From: Bacillota bacterium
GTDB taxonomy: Bacteria > Bacillota_E > RBS10-35 > JAJYVN01
DNA length: 31,305 bases
NCBI GenBank assembly: GCA_021846605.1
Contig: JAJZWQ010000014.1
Span: 1 to 31,305 of the forward strand
Direction of reading: 5' to 3'
Shown in pieces: positions 17,393 to 25,466 of the stretch (the first letter of the stretch is position 1; each line of letters opens with the position of its first letter). The translations under genes were made by a program, and so were the position numbers. Below the pieces are notes generated by a model. The model was not told where the DNA came from. It was given only the letters and a program-made list of their open reading frames with translations, and did not search any database.

Positions 17393-17983
17393 TCATACGG
17401 GGCAATCCCAGAGGGGGAACCACCGGGAGACGTCCTGCTCGGTGGGGAGCAGGTTGCCCAAGGCCCCTGCGGTCCGGAACTCGGCGGCGGTGTCCCGGTT
17501 GCGTCCGTGCGTCGGCATGAACGGGTAGAAGTTGCCCCGCTTGTAGTTGTAGATCAGATAGCAGGGCGTGTCGGTGCCATCCGTCCGCTCCAGACGGAAC
17601 ACGGCCGCGAGCAACTGCTCACCGTAGCCCTTCTCCTGCAGGGTGCTGGCCGCCAGGTGGGCCAGGTTCACCTGATCATCGACCCCGGCACCACTGAAGA
17701 TGATCCATGTGTAGCCAAGGTCGTCTCGCGCCACTTCGGCTTGGGCCTGGAAGTCGGGGCTGGCCGCCGCCATCTGCACCAGTTGCCGCAACTCGCCGTC
17801 CACGCTCGCGAACGCCCCGCCTTCCACCGCCTGCAGGCAGACGCCTGCCCGCAGGCCGGGGGAGAGTTCGGCCGCGCTCAGCGAGGGCGCCGCGGTGGCC
17901 ATGGCGAAGACCCGGTCCATCTGTGGCTTGCGCAGCCGGGTGCGCCCCAGAACCGGGCCCAGCCATCCATCGAACAGTCCCAA
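17393..17983 (-). CDS. pspAB: PspA-associated protein PspAB
   Basis: A 196-residue soluble protein matching the PspAB family. It opens MGLFDGWLGPVLGRTRLRKP, has ELSPGLRAGVCLQAVEGGAFA and the block DDLGYTWIIF near the middle. Then come CYLIYNYKRGNFYPFMP and the typical ending PTEQDVSRWFPLWDCPV. The start is TTG 17983, with GAGGAGGAGG upstream. The htpX gene lies 52 bases upstream on the same strand, forming an htpX-pspAB operon that faces pspA-pspAA. The molecular role is unknown; the linkage to PspA and the HtpX protease suggests envelope stress. Confidence 0.85.
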   Translation of the reverse strand: MGLFDGWLGPVLGRTRLRKPQMDRVFAMATAAPSLSAAELSPGLRAGVCLQAVEGGAFASVDGELRQLVQMAAASPDFQAQAEVARDDLGYTWIIFSGAGVDDQVNLAHLAASTLQEKGYGEQLLAAVFRLERTDGTDTPCYLIYNYKRGNFYPFMPTHGRNRDTAAEFRTAGALGNLLPTEQDVSRWFPLWDCPV

Positions 17984-18035
17984 GAAGCGCCCTCCTCCTC
18001 ACACCCCCGGCCGGCCCCTCCGGAGACCGGCCCGC

Positions 18036-18959
18036 TCAGCGTCGGTGCGCCCCGGCGCCGGCGAGTTCCAACTCGATCTGGCGCAGGCGGGCGAGTCGGT
18101 GCTGCAGGCTGGGGTGCGTCTGGAAGAGTTCCATCGCCCCCTGCCGCCCCACGGCGGCGGGCAGGATGAACAGCGCGTTGTGTGTGGCCGCCTGCCGCAG
18201 GTCGCGGGTGGGAACGCGGTCCATCGTGCCGCTGATGCGCAGCAGCGCCGACGCCAGGTTGCCGGGCTGCCCGGTGAGCAGCGCGGACCCGCGGTCGGCC
18301 GCGTACTCCCGGTACCGGGACAACGCCATGATCAGGAGGAAGCTGATCAGGTAGACCAGCCAACTGACCACGAGGACCATCCCGAGAGAGTCGCCGCCCC
18401 GACGGCGCCCTCCGCCCAATCCGCCCCCGAAGCCCATCCCCATGAAGAGCAGGCTCTGGGACAGCCAGGCCGCGATGGTGGAAAAGAAGCTGGCCATCGC
18501 CATGACCGCCACGTCCCGGTTGCGGACATGCGTCAGTTCGTGGCCCAGGACGGCCTCCAACTCGGGCTCGCTGAGGGTGTGCATCAGGCCCGAGGTGACT
18601 GCCACGACGGCGTGCTGGGGATCCCGGCCCGTGGCGAACGCGTTGGGCATCGGCGACTGGATGAGCGCCAGCCGCGGCTTCGGGATGTCGGCCATGGCGG
18701 AGAGCCGGGCCAGGATGTCCTGGACGTGCGGCAGTTCGTTGTCGCCGACCACGCGCGCCCGCGTGGTCCGCAGCACCAGGCGGTCGGAGTAGTAGTATTG
18801 GGCCAGGGCCAGGCCGGTGACGATGACGCCGATGGTGACGACGCCGGCTCCCGCCCGGTACAGGACGACGGAGAACAGCAGGTAGACCAGGGCGAGCAGG
18901 ATCATCGTGAACGCCATGCGGACCTGCAGTTGCCAATCCGTGCCGAGACGCCGCTGCAC
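18036..18959 (-). CDS. htpX: HtpX-like M48 membrane metalloprotease
   Basis: A 307-residue integral membrane zinc protease that degrades damaged membrane proteins. Two N-terminal helices (about 17-55) are followed by the zinc motif HELTH (H140, E141, H144), two more membrane segments (about 150-175 and 193-212) around a Gly-rich loop (MGFGGGLGGGRRRGG), and the third ligand E218 in YREYAADR. GTG 18959 has GAGGAGGT six bases upstream. The C-terminal TxHPSLQHRLARL block is typical of the family. Its TATAAT box lies in the divergent region to the right. Co-orientation with pspAB supports a membrane-stress role. Confidence 0.93.
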   Translation of the reverse strand: MQRRLGTDWQLQVRMAFTMILLALVYLLFSVVLYRAGAGVVTIGVIVTGLALAQYYYSDRLVLRTTRARVVGDNELPHVQDILARLSAMADIPKPRLALIQSPMPNAFATGRDPQHAVVAVTSGLMHTLSEPELEAVLGHELTHVRNRDVAVMAMASFFSTIAAWLSQSLLFMGMGFGGGLGGGRRRGGDSLGMVLVVSWLVYLISFLLIMALSRYREYAADRGSALLTGQPGNLASALLRISGTMDRVPTRDLRQAATHNALFILPAAVGRQGAMELFQTHPSLQHRLARLRQIELELAGAGAHRR

Positions 18960-19008
18960 CGGGAGACCTCCTCATGCTGGCCTGCGACCGCCAAGCGGCT
19001 GTGGCATG

Positions 19009-19014
19009 ATTATA
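19009..19014 (-). promoter_or_regulatory. -10 box of htpX-pspAB
   Basis: TATAAT on the minus strand, 49 bases before the htpX GTG. No good -35 is visible at 17 bases. The same A/T-rich patch reads TGATTATAA on the plus strand and might also serve the solute-binding gene at 19062. Confidence 0.5.
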
Positions 19015-19061
19015 ACCCACGGGCCGTGATCGGAGCGGTTCGAGCGCCGGGGGGTGCAGGT

Positions 19062-20753
19062 GTGCCAGGTCGGAGGCGCGGATGGTGGGCGGCGGCGGCG
19101 GTGGGGCTGGCGCTGCTGGCGGGCGGATGCGGCCCGGTGTCCAGCGCGGCGCTGGCCAACAACGCGGCCCCGGCCCTGGCCCGCAGCACGCTCGTGGTCG
19201 CGGTCAGCAGCAACTTCCCCACCCTGGACCCCACGCAGGCGCGGGACACCGAATCCGTGTCCGCCATCCAACTCCTGGACGAGCCGCTCTTCACGTACAA
19301 CAAGGCCGGCCAGGTCGAGGGCCTGCTGGCCAGCCGCTGGACGTGGTCGGGCGGCGGCACGGTCCTCACGGTGCAGATCAACCCCGCCGCCACGTTCGCC
19401 GACGGCAAGCCGGTCCTGGCCAGCGACGTCGTGTTCTCGTTGAGCCGCCTGGTGGCGCGCAGCACCAACAGCCCGCACGCCTCGGCCCTCTCGGACCTCC
19501 AGGGCTACGAGCAGTTGCGGGCGGGCCAGACGGCGCCCGGGCTGCAGGCCACCGGTGTGCGCACGGTGGTCTTCCGGCTGCAGCACCCCATCACCTACCT
19601 GCCCGAGATTCTGGCCATGCCCTGCAGCGCGGTGGTCGAGGCGCAGGCGGTGTCGGCCGGCGGCGCCAACCAGAGCCAGTGGTGGCTGCAGCACTCGGTC
19701 GGTTCCGGACCGTACGAACTGTCCACCTCCGTGCCGGGGAAGTCGCTGCTGCTGAAGCCCAACCCCCACTATTGGCGGCAGGGCGTGCAGACCAGCGACG
19801 GGCCCGAGGGGCCGTTTGCGCCCGTGGAGTTCCGGATCGTCAGCCAGGCGGGCGAACAGGCGCAGCTGTTTGACGCCGGGCAGATCGACGTCCTGGCGCC
19901 AGCCGATACGGCGGCGTTCGCCGACGGGCTGCCGCCGGCCGGCAGCCGCCTGCTGGAACAGGGCAACGAGGGCCTGGCCTTCCTGGGATTCAACACCACA
20001 GTGGCTCCCTTCAACAACCCGGTGCTGCGCCAGGTGGTGGCCTACGCCATCAACATGCAGGCGCTGACCGCCGCGGCGGGTTCGCGTGCTCCCGCGGCCG
20101 GCCTGGTGCCGCCCGGGGTTCCATCCTATGACCCCGCCCTGCGGCCCAATCCCTACGATCCGCAGAAGGCCCGCGCGCTGTTCGCGGAGTCGGGCGCCTC
20201 GGTGGGATTGCCGATCACCCTGCTCACCATCGCGGCCTCGGGCACCGTGCAGCAGGGCGTGAGCGACAGCGCCACAGCGGTTATCGCCCAGGACCTGAAC
20301 GCCGTGGGGTTTCAGGTCACGGTGCGCAGCGACACGTGGCAGCAGTACTATCGTGACCTGGCGGCCGGGCGTGAGAACCTGTTCGAGGGGAGCTGGCTGG
20401 CGGATTACCCGGATCCCCACGATTTCGTCGCCAGCCTTTTGGGGCCGGGGGCCCCCGGCCAGGGCAGCGCGGGGTTCACGGGCAGCAAGTACCTGCAGGC
20501 CATGTCCCTGGTTCACGCGGCCAAGGACGCGGCCGCGCGCGTGGCCGCCTACGAGGGGGTGCAGCGGGCGGTCCTGCAGGAGGTGCCGATCCTGCCGGAG
20601 TTCTACACCCAGAGCACCGTCCTGCTGCAGCCCTGGGTGCATCCGGCCAGCTTCTCCGTATTCCTGCGGGCGCCGTTGATGCCGCAACTCGACCGCGTTT
20701 GGCTTCAGGGAACGGGCACGGCATCCGGCACCAGCGGCACCAGCGGCGGTTAG
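19062..20753 (+). CDS. Family 5 ABC transporter solute-binding lipoprotein
   Basis: A 563-residue extracytoplasmic binding protein of the oligopeptide/nickel type (SBP family 5). The signal peptide has an n-region GRRRG, a hydrophobic core WWAAAAVGLALLAG and a lipobox LAGGC with Cys at about 23. The mature part shows the family hallmarks SSNFPTLDPTQARDTESV, LLDEPLFTYN, WTWSGGGTVLTVQI, SDVVFSLSRL, GSGPYELS, NPHYWRQG and FNTTVAPFNNPVLRQVVAYAI. The C-terminus ends in a Gly/Ser/Thr run. GTG 19062 suits the signal peptide and has GGGGGTG upstream; GTG 19026 is an alternative. No permease or ATPase gene is in the window, so the binding protein is an orphan here. The ligand is unknown, probably a peptide. 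Confidence 0.9.
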   Translation: MPGRRRGWWAAAAVGLALLAGGCGPVSSAALANNAAPALARSTLVVAVSSNFPTLDPTQARDTESVSAIQLLDEPLFTYNKAGQVEGLLASRWTWSGGGTVLTVQINPAATFADGKPVLASDVVFSLSRLVARSTNSPHASALSDLQGYEQLRAGQTAPGLQATGVRTVVFRLQHPITYLPEILAMPCSAVVEAQAVSAGGANQSQWWLQHSVGSGPYELSTSVPGKSLLLKPNPHYWRQGVQTSDGPEGPFAPVEFRIVSQAGEQAQLFDAGQIDVLAPADTAAFADGLPPAGSRLLEQGNEGLAFLGFNTTVAPFNNPVLRQVVAYAINMQALTAAAGSRAPAAGLVPPGVPSYDPALRPNPYDPQKARALFAESGASVGLPITLLTIAASGTVQQGVSDSATAVIAQDLNAVGFQVTVRSDTWQQYYRDLAAGRENLFEGSWLADYPDPHDFVASLLGPGAPGQGSAGFTGSKYLQAMSLVHAAKDAAARVAAYEGVQRAVLQEVPILPEFYTQSTVLLQPWVHPASFSVFLRAPLMPQLDRVWLQGTGTASGTSGTSGG

Positions 20754-20781
20754 CGACGCGAACGGTCAGGGGGACGGGGTA

Positions 20782-21228
20782 GTGCGGGGCATGCGTCCGA
20801 TGTTGTCCACGTTGCTGTTGGCGCTGATCGCCATCATCCTGCTCAATGCCCTTGCCGGGTCCTCGACCAGTCCGGTCGAGCACCTGCTGGGGATCCACCA
20901 CGTCCCGCGCTGGTGGCCGTTCGCCCTCGCCGGCGCTCTGGGTCTGGCCTTCGGCGCGGTCGTCCGCCGCCCGTCCGGACCGCAGGGGGAGCGCACCCCG
21001 TCCTCCTCCTCCTCCTCCTCCCGAAGTGCCGCCGGGGTGAAGCCGGCGACCCGCGGGCGGTACGCGGTGCCGCGCCATGTGCGCCGGGAGCGCGAGCGGG
21101 ATGCCCGGCGCGCGTCGCGCATTGCGGCCCGACAGGAGGCGGTGCGTCAGCCCGATCCCCCCGCCCCGGTGGCCGAGGTGGCGGCGCCCGCGCCGAAGCG
21201 GCGCTGGCCTTGGCAGCGTGGGTCCTGA
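20782..21228 (+). CDS. Small membrane protein with basic Arg-rich tail
   Basis: About 148 residues with two hydrophobic helices (MLSTLLLALIAIILLNALAG and WWPFALAGALGLAFGAVVRR). A seven-serine run follows, then a long positively charged, Arg/Ala-rich tail (RHVRRERERDARRASR) ending KRRWPWQRGS. No family recognised. The Ser run is encoded by a (TCC)7 tract. GTG 20782 has AGGGGGA seven to eight bases upstream; ATG 20791 is an alternative. The gene is 28 bases after the solute-binding gene and may share its transcript. Confidence 0.65.
   Translation: MRGMRPMLSTLLLALIAIILLNALAGSSTSPVEHLLGIHHVPRWWPFALAGALGLAFGAVVRRPSGPQGERTPSSSSSSSRSAAGVKPATRGRYAVPRHVRRERERDARRASRIAARQEAVRQPDPPAPVAEVAAPAPKRRWPWQRGS
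21001..21021 (+). repeat. (TCC)7 trinucleotide tract
   Basis: Seven perfect TCC units in frame, encoding seven serines in the linker of the small membrane protein. Length changes by whole units would keep the frame. Confidence 0.9.
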
Positions 21229-21234
21229 GCCTCG

Positions 21235-21274
21235 TCACGGGATACGTCCTTCGCCAGGGACGGTCATCCCGTGA
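21235..21274 (+). terminator. Long inverted repeat after the small membrane protein gene
   Basis: TCACGGGAT (21235-21243) pairs perfectly with ATCCCGTGA (21266-21274), and an inner CGTCC/GGGACG stem extends it. It begins seven bases after the TGA and probably ends transcription; no T-run follows. Confidence 0.5.
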
Positions 21275-21308
21275 CGCGCAGACGCCCGCCGACCCTCGAC
21301 CGCCCTGT

Positions 21309-21352
21309 GGCGGAAGTACGCCATCCCCCGCCCAGGGGGGGGGCTTTCCGCC
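21309..21352. other. Second hairpin upstream of the SH3b gene
   Basis: GGCGGAA (21309-21315) pairs with TTCCGCC (21346-21352), with an inner CCCCC/GGGGG pairing (21325-21329 with the G9 run 21335-21343). It is about 100 bases before the SH3b start. It matches no riboswitch I can recognise. Confidence 0.35.
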
Positions 21353-21452
21353 GCTGCGGCTGGAGCGCCATGACATGCGCCGGCCGCTCCGCGCATAGAC
21401 CTGGCTCGCCGTCCGGCCCGCGGCAAGGGCCGGGGGGCAAGGGGGGCGCCGC

Positions 21453-21869
21453 ATGGCATCGGTGCGCGAGGCGGCGGAGCGGCTGCTGGAGTCGGAGATG
21501 CCGCTGGTGGCGGCGTACAAGGAACTGCGCGCAGGCGCGGTGACCCGGGCCGAACAGGCCCTGGCCGCGGCAGTCCTGGAAGCGCAGCGCCAGCAGGTGA
21601 GCTACCTGCAGTTCCTCAGCGAGGAACTGCCCGAACAGTTCGTCGCGGTGGGCGCGATCAGCTCGGACAGCGTCAAGTTGCGGGCCGGCCCGGGCGGTAC
21701 CCATCCCCAGGTCGGGGACCTGCGCGCGGGCACGCCGGTGGTGGTCATCGAGTGGAACGGGTACTGGGCGGAGGTCCAGGCCCCCGGGGGACGGCGCGGG
21801 CACGTCTTCCGGGACTACGTGCGCACCGAGGGGGCCGGGGGCAGCGCGCCGGCGTGGCAGCGGGCGTAG
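21453..21869 (+). CDS. SH3b-domain protein
   Basis: A 138-residue protein. The first 70 residues are helical (REAAERLLESEMPLVAAYKEL and QALAAAVLEAQRQQVSYLQFL). The rest is a bacterial SH3 domain: SVKLRAGPGGTHPQVGDLRAG, then TPVVVIEWNGYWAEVQAPGG and RGHVFRDYV. Such domains often bind cell-wall peptides, but there is no signal peptide or membrane segment, so it may be cytosolic. ATG 21453 has AAGGGGGG six bases upstream. The gluconokinase gene begins about 50 bases downstream on the same strand. Confidence 0.75.
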   Translation: MASVREAAERLLESEMPLVAAYKELRAGAVTRAEQALAAAVLEAQRQQVSYLQFLSEELPEQFVAVGAISSDSVKLRAGPGGTHPQVGDLRAGTPVVVIEWNGYWAEVQAPGGRRGHVFRDYVRTEGAGGSAPAWQRA

Positions 21870-21917
21870 CGTCGCGGCGCCTTGCGGTCGGCGGGCGCGG
21901 TGTGCGACATTGGGAAC

Positions 21918-23414
21918 GTGGCAAGCCGGGTGCTCGCGCTGGACATCGGCACGTCCTCGGTTCGCGCCGGGCTGTACGGCGAGGACGGGCGGAGCCTCCC
22001 CGGAGCGGCGGCACGCCTCCCGCACCAGGTGCGCTACCTCCCGGACGGCGGCGTGGAGGCCGACCCCGACATCCTGTTGGCGCTGGTGGAGACGGCGATC
22101 GCACGCTCACTGCAGGCGTCCCCCGGGCCGGTGGCCGCGGTGGGCATCTCCTGCTTCTGGCACAGCCTGCTGGGCCTGGATGCGGCTGGCCGCCCCTCCA
22201 CGCCCCTGCTCCTCTGGGCCGATACACGCAGCGCGGCCGACGCCCGCGCGTTTGCCCGACGGGTCGATCCCGTAGCGGTCCGCGCCCGGACCGGATGCCG
22301 GCCCCACTCCAGCTATCTCCCCGCCAAGCTCCTGTGGGTCCGGCGCGCCCATCCGGATCGGTGGGCCCGCACCCGCCGTTGGCTCTCCTTCGGGGAGTAC
22401 CTCACGCTGCGGCTCAACGGCGAGGTCGTCGTCAGCGAGTCGATGGCCTCGGCGTCGGGCCTGTGGGATCAGTTCGCGCGGCGCTGGGACCCGGAAGTGC
22501 TGGAGGCCGTCGGTCTGGTCGCTGACACCCTGCCGCCGGTTGCCGACCTCACCGCCGTTCCGCTGCGGCAACAGCCGGCCGGGCGATGGCCGGGCCTGGC
22601 CGGGACGCCCTGGCTCCTTCCGGCGGGGGACGGGGCGTGTAACAATCTGGGCAGCGGCGCCACACGGGCGGACCGCTTGGCCCTGATGATCGGCACTTCG
22701 GGCGCCGTGCGGAGAATGTGCACGGGCGGGCCGTGGACGGTGCCGCCGGGGCTGTGGCAATATCGCCTTGACGGTCGCCGCGGACTTGTCGGCGGGGCCC
22801 TGAGCAACGGGGGCAACCTGCACCAGTGGCTCCTGGACGCCCTGCGACTCCCCACGGGCGACTTGGACGCGGCGCTGGCGGCGCTCCCCCCGGCGGCGCA
22901 CGGACTGGTGTTCCTGCCGCTGCTGGCGGGGGAACGTAGTCCCGGGTGGGAACCGGGGGCCTTTGGGGCGGTCGTGGGGCTGCGCGAAGGCACCACGCCG
23001 CTGGATGTGCTGCGGGCGGGCCTGGAGGGGGTGGCGGTCCGTTTCGCCGCCCTGGTGGCGGAACTGGGCGGTGCCCGGACGCTGATCGCCAGCGGGGGCG
23101 GCATCTGGAATTCGGGCGCCTGGGCGCAGATCCTCGCCGACGCGGTGGGGGGCGACCTCCAGTGCTGCGCGGAACCGGAGCCCTCCAGCCGGGGGGCGGC
23201 GCTCCTGGCGCTGGAGGCCTGCGGCCGCGTGCCGGACGCCGGGGCACTGGAGGCACCCCTGGGAGCGGTGGTGCGGGCGGATCCTGCGCGGCATGCCTGT
23301 TACGAGCGGTTGCGGACGCGGCAGGAGCGGCTGTACCGCGTCCTGCGGGATGACCCGGTCATCGGTTTCGCCGACGACAGTGGCGCGGCGCCCCCAGAGG
23401 GCGCGCAGCCGTAG
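21918..23414 (+). CDS. FGGY-family carbohydrate kinase, probably gluconokinase
   Basis: About 498 residues of the FGGY sugar kinase family. ATP-binding and substrate blocks are visible: LALDIGTSSVRAGLYGEDG at the start, GISCFWHSLLGLD, LLLWADTRSAADA, HSSYLPAKLLW, GDGACNNLGSG, LMIGTSGAVR and the C-terminal IASGGGIWNSGAWAQILAD. The pattern around FWHSLLGLD and TGCRPHSSY is that of FGGY gluconokinases, which make 6-phosphogluconate. Position at the head of a pentose phosphate operon agrees; xylulokinase is the main alternative. The start is uncertain: GTG 21918 gives a normal N-terminus but has only GGGA close by; GTG 21900 and TTG 21882 are in frame. The TAG stop is immediately followed, in the same frame, by transketolase. 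Confidence 0.8.
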   Translation: MASRVLALDIGTSSVRAGLYGEDGRSLPGAAARLPHQVRYLPDGGVEADPDILLALVETAIARSLQASPGPVAAVGISCFWHSLLGLDAAGRPSTPLLLWADTRSAADARAFARRVDPVAVRARTGCRPHSSYLPAKLLWVRRAHPDRWARTRRWLSFGEYLTLRLNGEVVVSESMASASGLWDQFARRWDPEVLEAVGLVADTLPPVADLTAVPLRQQPAGRWPGLAGTPWLLPAGDGACNNLGSGATRADRLALMIGTSGAVRRMCTGGPWTVPPGLWQYRLDGRRGLVGGALSNGGNLHQWLLDALRLPTGDLDAALAALPPAAHGLVFLPLLAGERSPGWEPGAFGAVVGLREGTTPLDVLRAGLEGVAVRFAALVAELGGARTLIASGGGIWNSGAWAQILADAVGGDLQCCAEPEPSSRGAALLALEACGRVPDAGALEAPLGAVVRADPARHACYERLRTRQERLYRVLRDDPVIGFADDSGAAPPEGAQP

Positions 23415-23420
23415 GGAGGG

Positions 23421-25439
23421 ATTGCGACGGCAACGACGCAGAGCACCGCACGGTCCCTGGACGAGCTTTGTCTCAACACGATCCGGACCCTGGCCATCGA
23501 CGCGGTGGAGAAGGCCAACTCCGGGCATCCCGGCATGCCGATGGGGGCGGCGGCCATGGCATACGCGCTGTGGACGCGCCACCTCCGCCACAACCCGGCC
23601 GATCCCGCGTGGTTCGGCCGGGACCGGTTCGTGCTGTCCGCCGGGCATGGGAGCATGCTGCTGTATGCCATGCTGTACCTGACGGGATACAAGCTGTCGC
23701 TGGAGGATCTCAAGCAGTTCCGGCAGTTCGAGTCGCGGACCCCCGGCCATCCGGAGCACGGGGTGACCCCCGGCGTGGAGGCGACGACCGGTCCCCTGGG
23801 CCAGGGGTTCGGCAACGGCGTCGGCATGGCGATCGCCGCCGAGCACCTCGCCGCCCGCTTCAACCGGCCCGGCTTCGATATCGTACCCGCGACCATCTAC
23901 GCGATCGTCAGCGACGGGGACCTCATGGAGGGCGTCGCTTCCGAGGCGGCCTCCCTGGCCGGTCACCTGCGGCTGGGGCGCCTGGTCTACCTCTACGACG
24001 ACAACAGCATCTCCCTGGACGGGCCGACGGACCTCTCCTTCAACGAGGACGTTCTGGAACGGTTTGCGGGCTACGGGTGGCACACGCAGCGCGTGGAGGA
24101 CGGCAACGATGTGGAGGCGCTGGACCGCGCCATCGCCACCGCGCAAGCCGAACGGGCGCGTCCCTCGCTGATCGCCGTGCGGACGCACATCGGCTTTGGC
24201 AGCCCCAACCGCCACGACTCCAGCGAGGCGCACGGCAAGGCGCTGGGGCCGGAGGAGACCCGCCTCACCAAGGAGGCCTACGGGTGGCCGGAGTCCCCGG
24301 ACTTCATCGTGCCGGAGGCGGCCCTCCAGCACTTCCGGCGCGCGCTGCCCCGGGGCGGGGAACTGCAGCGGGAGTGGGAATCCGTCCTGCAGCGGTATGC
24401 CGCGGCGCATCCCGAGGCGGCGGCGGAATTCCAGCAGGCGGTGGCGGGCACGCTGCCGGCGGGGTGGGAGGCGGCGGTGCCCGCCTTCGGGACGCAGGAC
24501 GCCCAGGCCACCCGGAGCGCGTTTGGCAAGGTGCTGAACAGCGTCGCCGATCGCCTGCCGACGCTGCTGGGCGGATCGGCCGACCTGTCCGGCAGCAACG
24601 ACACCACGATCAAGGGGTCGCCGCCCTTCTCCGCGGCGGACCGGCAGGGGCGGAACATGTATTACGGGGTGCGCGAGCACGCGATGGGGGCGGCGATGAA
24701 CGGGATCGCGCTGTTCGGCGGTCTCCGGCCGTTCGGCGGCACCTTCCTCACCTTCTCGGACTACATGCGCGGCAGCGTGCGCCTGGCGGCCCTGCAGGGC
24801 CTCCCCGTCACCTATGTCTGGACGCACGACAGCATCGGCCTGGGGGAGGACGGGCCCACGCACCAGCCGGTGGAGCACCTCAGCGCGCTCCGCGCCATGC
24901 CGAATCTCGCCGTCCTGCGCCCCGCGGACGCCAACGAGACGGCCGGCGCCTTCGTGCAGGCGATGTGTCGGACCACGGGGCCCACCGCCCTGATCCTCTC
25001 CCGCCAGAAGCTGCCCGTGCTCACGCCGGCGGAGGGCAGCGCCGAGCGCGTCGGCCGCGGGGCGTACACCCTGCTCGACTGCGCGGGAGCGCCCGAGGTG
25101 ATCCTGATGGGTACGGGCTCCGAGTTGCAGCTCGCGGTGGAGGTGGGCCGGCGGCTGCAGGCGGCGGGGCGGCGGGCGCGCGTGGTCAGCGTGCCGTGTG
25201 TCGAACTGTTCAAGGCGCAGCCGAAGGAGTATCGTGATGCCGTCCTTCCAGGATCCTGCCGGCGCCGCCTGGCTGTGGAAGCGGGCGTGGGGCAGAGTTG
25301 GTGGGAGTTCGTGGGCTTGGACGGCGACGTCGTCTCGCTGGAGCACTTCGGCGCCTCGGCACCGGCCGACAAGCTCTTCGAGGCGTTCGGCTTCACGGTG
25401 GATGCGGTCGAGCGACGGGCCCTGGCCCTCCTGGCCTAG
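23421..25439 (+). CDS. tkt: Transketolase
   Basis: A thiamine-diphosphate enzyme moving two-carbon units between sugar phosphates. Blocks in order: [49 protein letters not shown], the ThDP motif [13 protein letters not shown]...[19 protein letters not shown], the catalytic-Glu block [15 protein letters not shown], and [19 protein letters not shown]. The first canonical start is GTG 23505, but clear transketolase sequence ([23 protein letters not shown]) runs upstream of it. The frame is open back to the gluconokinase TAG at 23412-23414. GGGAGGG at 23414-23420 precedes ATT 23421 and ACG 23427. I set the start at ATT 23421 (672 residues), provisionally. Ten bases or fewer separate it from the kinase gene. 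Confidence 0.93.
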   Translation: MATATTQSTARSLDELCLNTIRTLAIDAVEKANSGHPGMPMGAAAMAYALWTRHLRHNPADPAWFGRDRFVLSAGHGSMLLYAMLYLTGYKLSLEDLKQFRQFESRTPGHPEHGVTPGVEATTGPLGQGFGNGVGMAIAAEHLAARFNRPGFDIVPATIYAIVSDGDLMEGVASEAASLAGHLRLGRLVYLYDDNSISLDGPTDLSFNEDVLERFAGYGWHTQRVEDGNDVEALDRAIATAQAERARPSLIAVRTHIGFGSPNRHDSSEAHGKALGPEETRLTKEAYGWPESPDFIVPEAALQHFRRALPRGGELQREWESVLQRYAAAHPEAAAEFQQAVAGTLPAGWEAAVPAFGTQDAQATRSAFGKVLNSVADRLPTLLGGSADLSGSNDTTIKGSPPFSAADRQGRNMYYGVREHAMGAAMNGIALFGGLRPFGGTFLTFSDYMRGSVRLAALQGLPVTYVWTHDSIGLGEDGPTHQPVEHLSALRAMPNLAVLRPADANETAGAFVQAMCRTTGPTALILSRQKLPVLTPAEGSAERVGRGAYTLLDCAGAPEVILMGTGSELQLAVEVGRRLQAAGRRARVVSVPCVELFKAQPKEYRDAVLPGSCRRRLAVEAGVGQSWWEFVGLDGDVVSLEHFGASAPADKLFEAFGFTVDAVERRALALLA

Positions 25440-25466
25440 GCGCACCGCGGGAAGGGGCGGTTGGCG

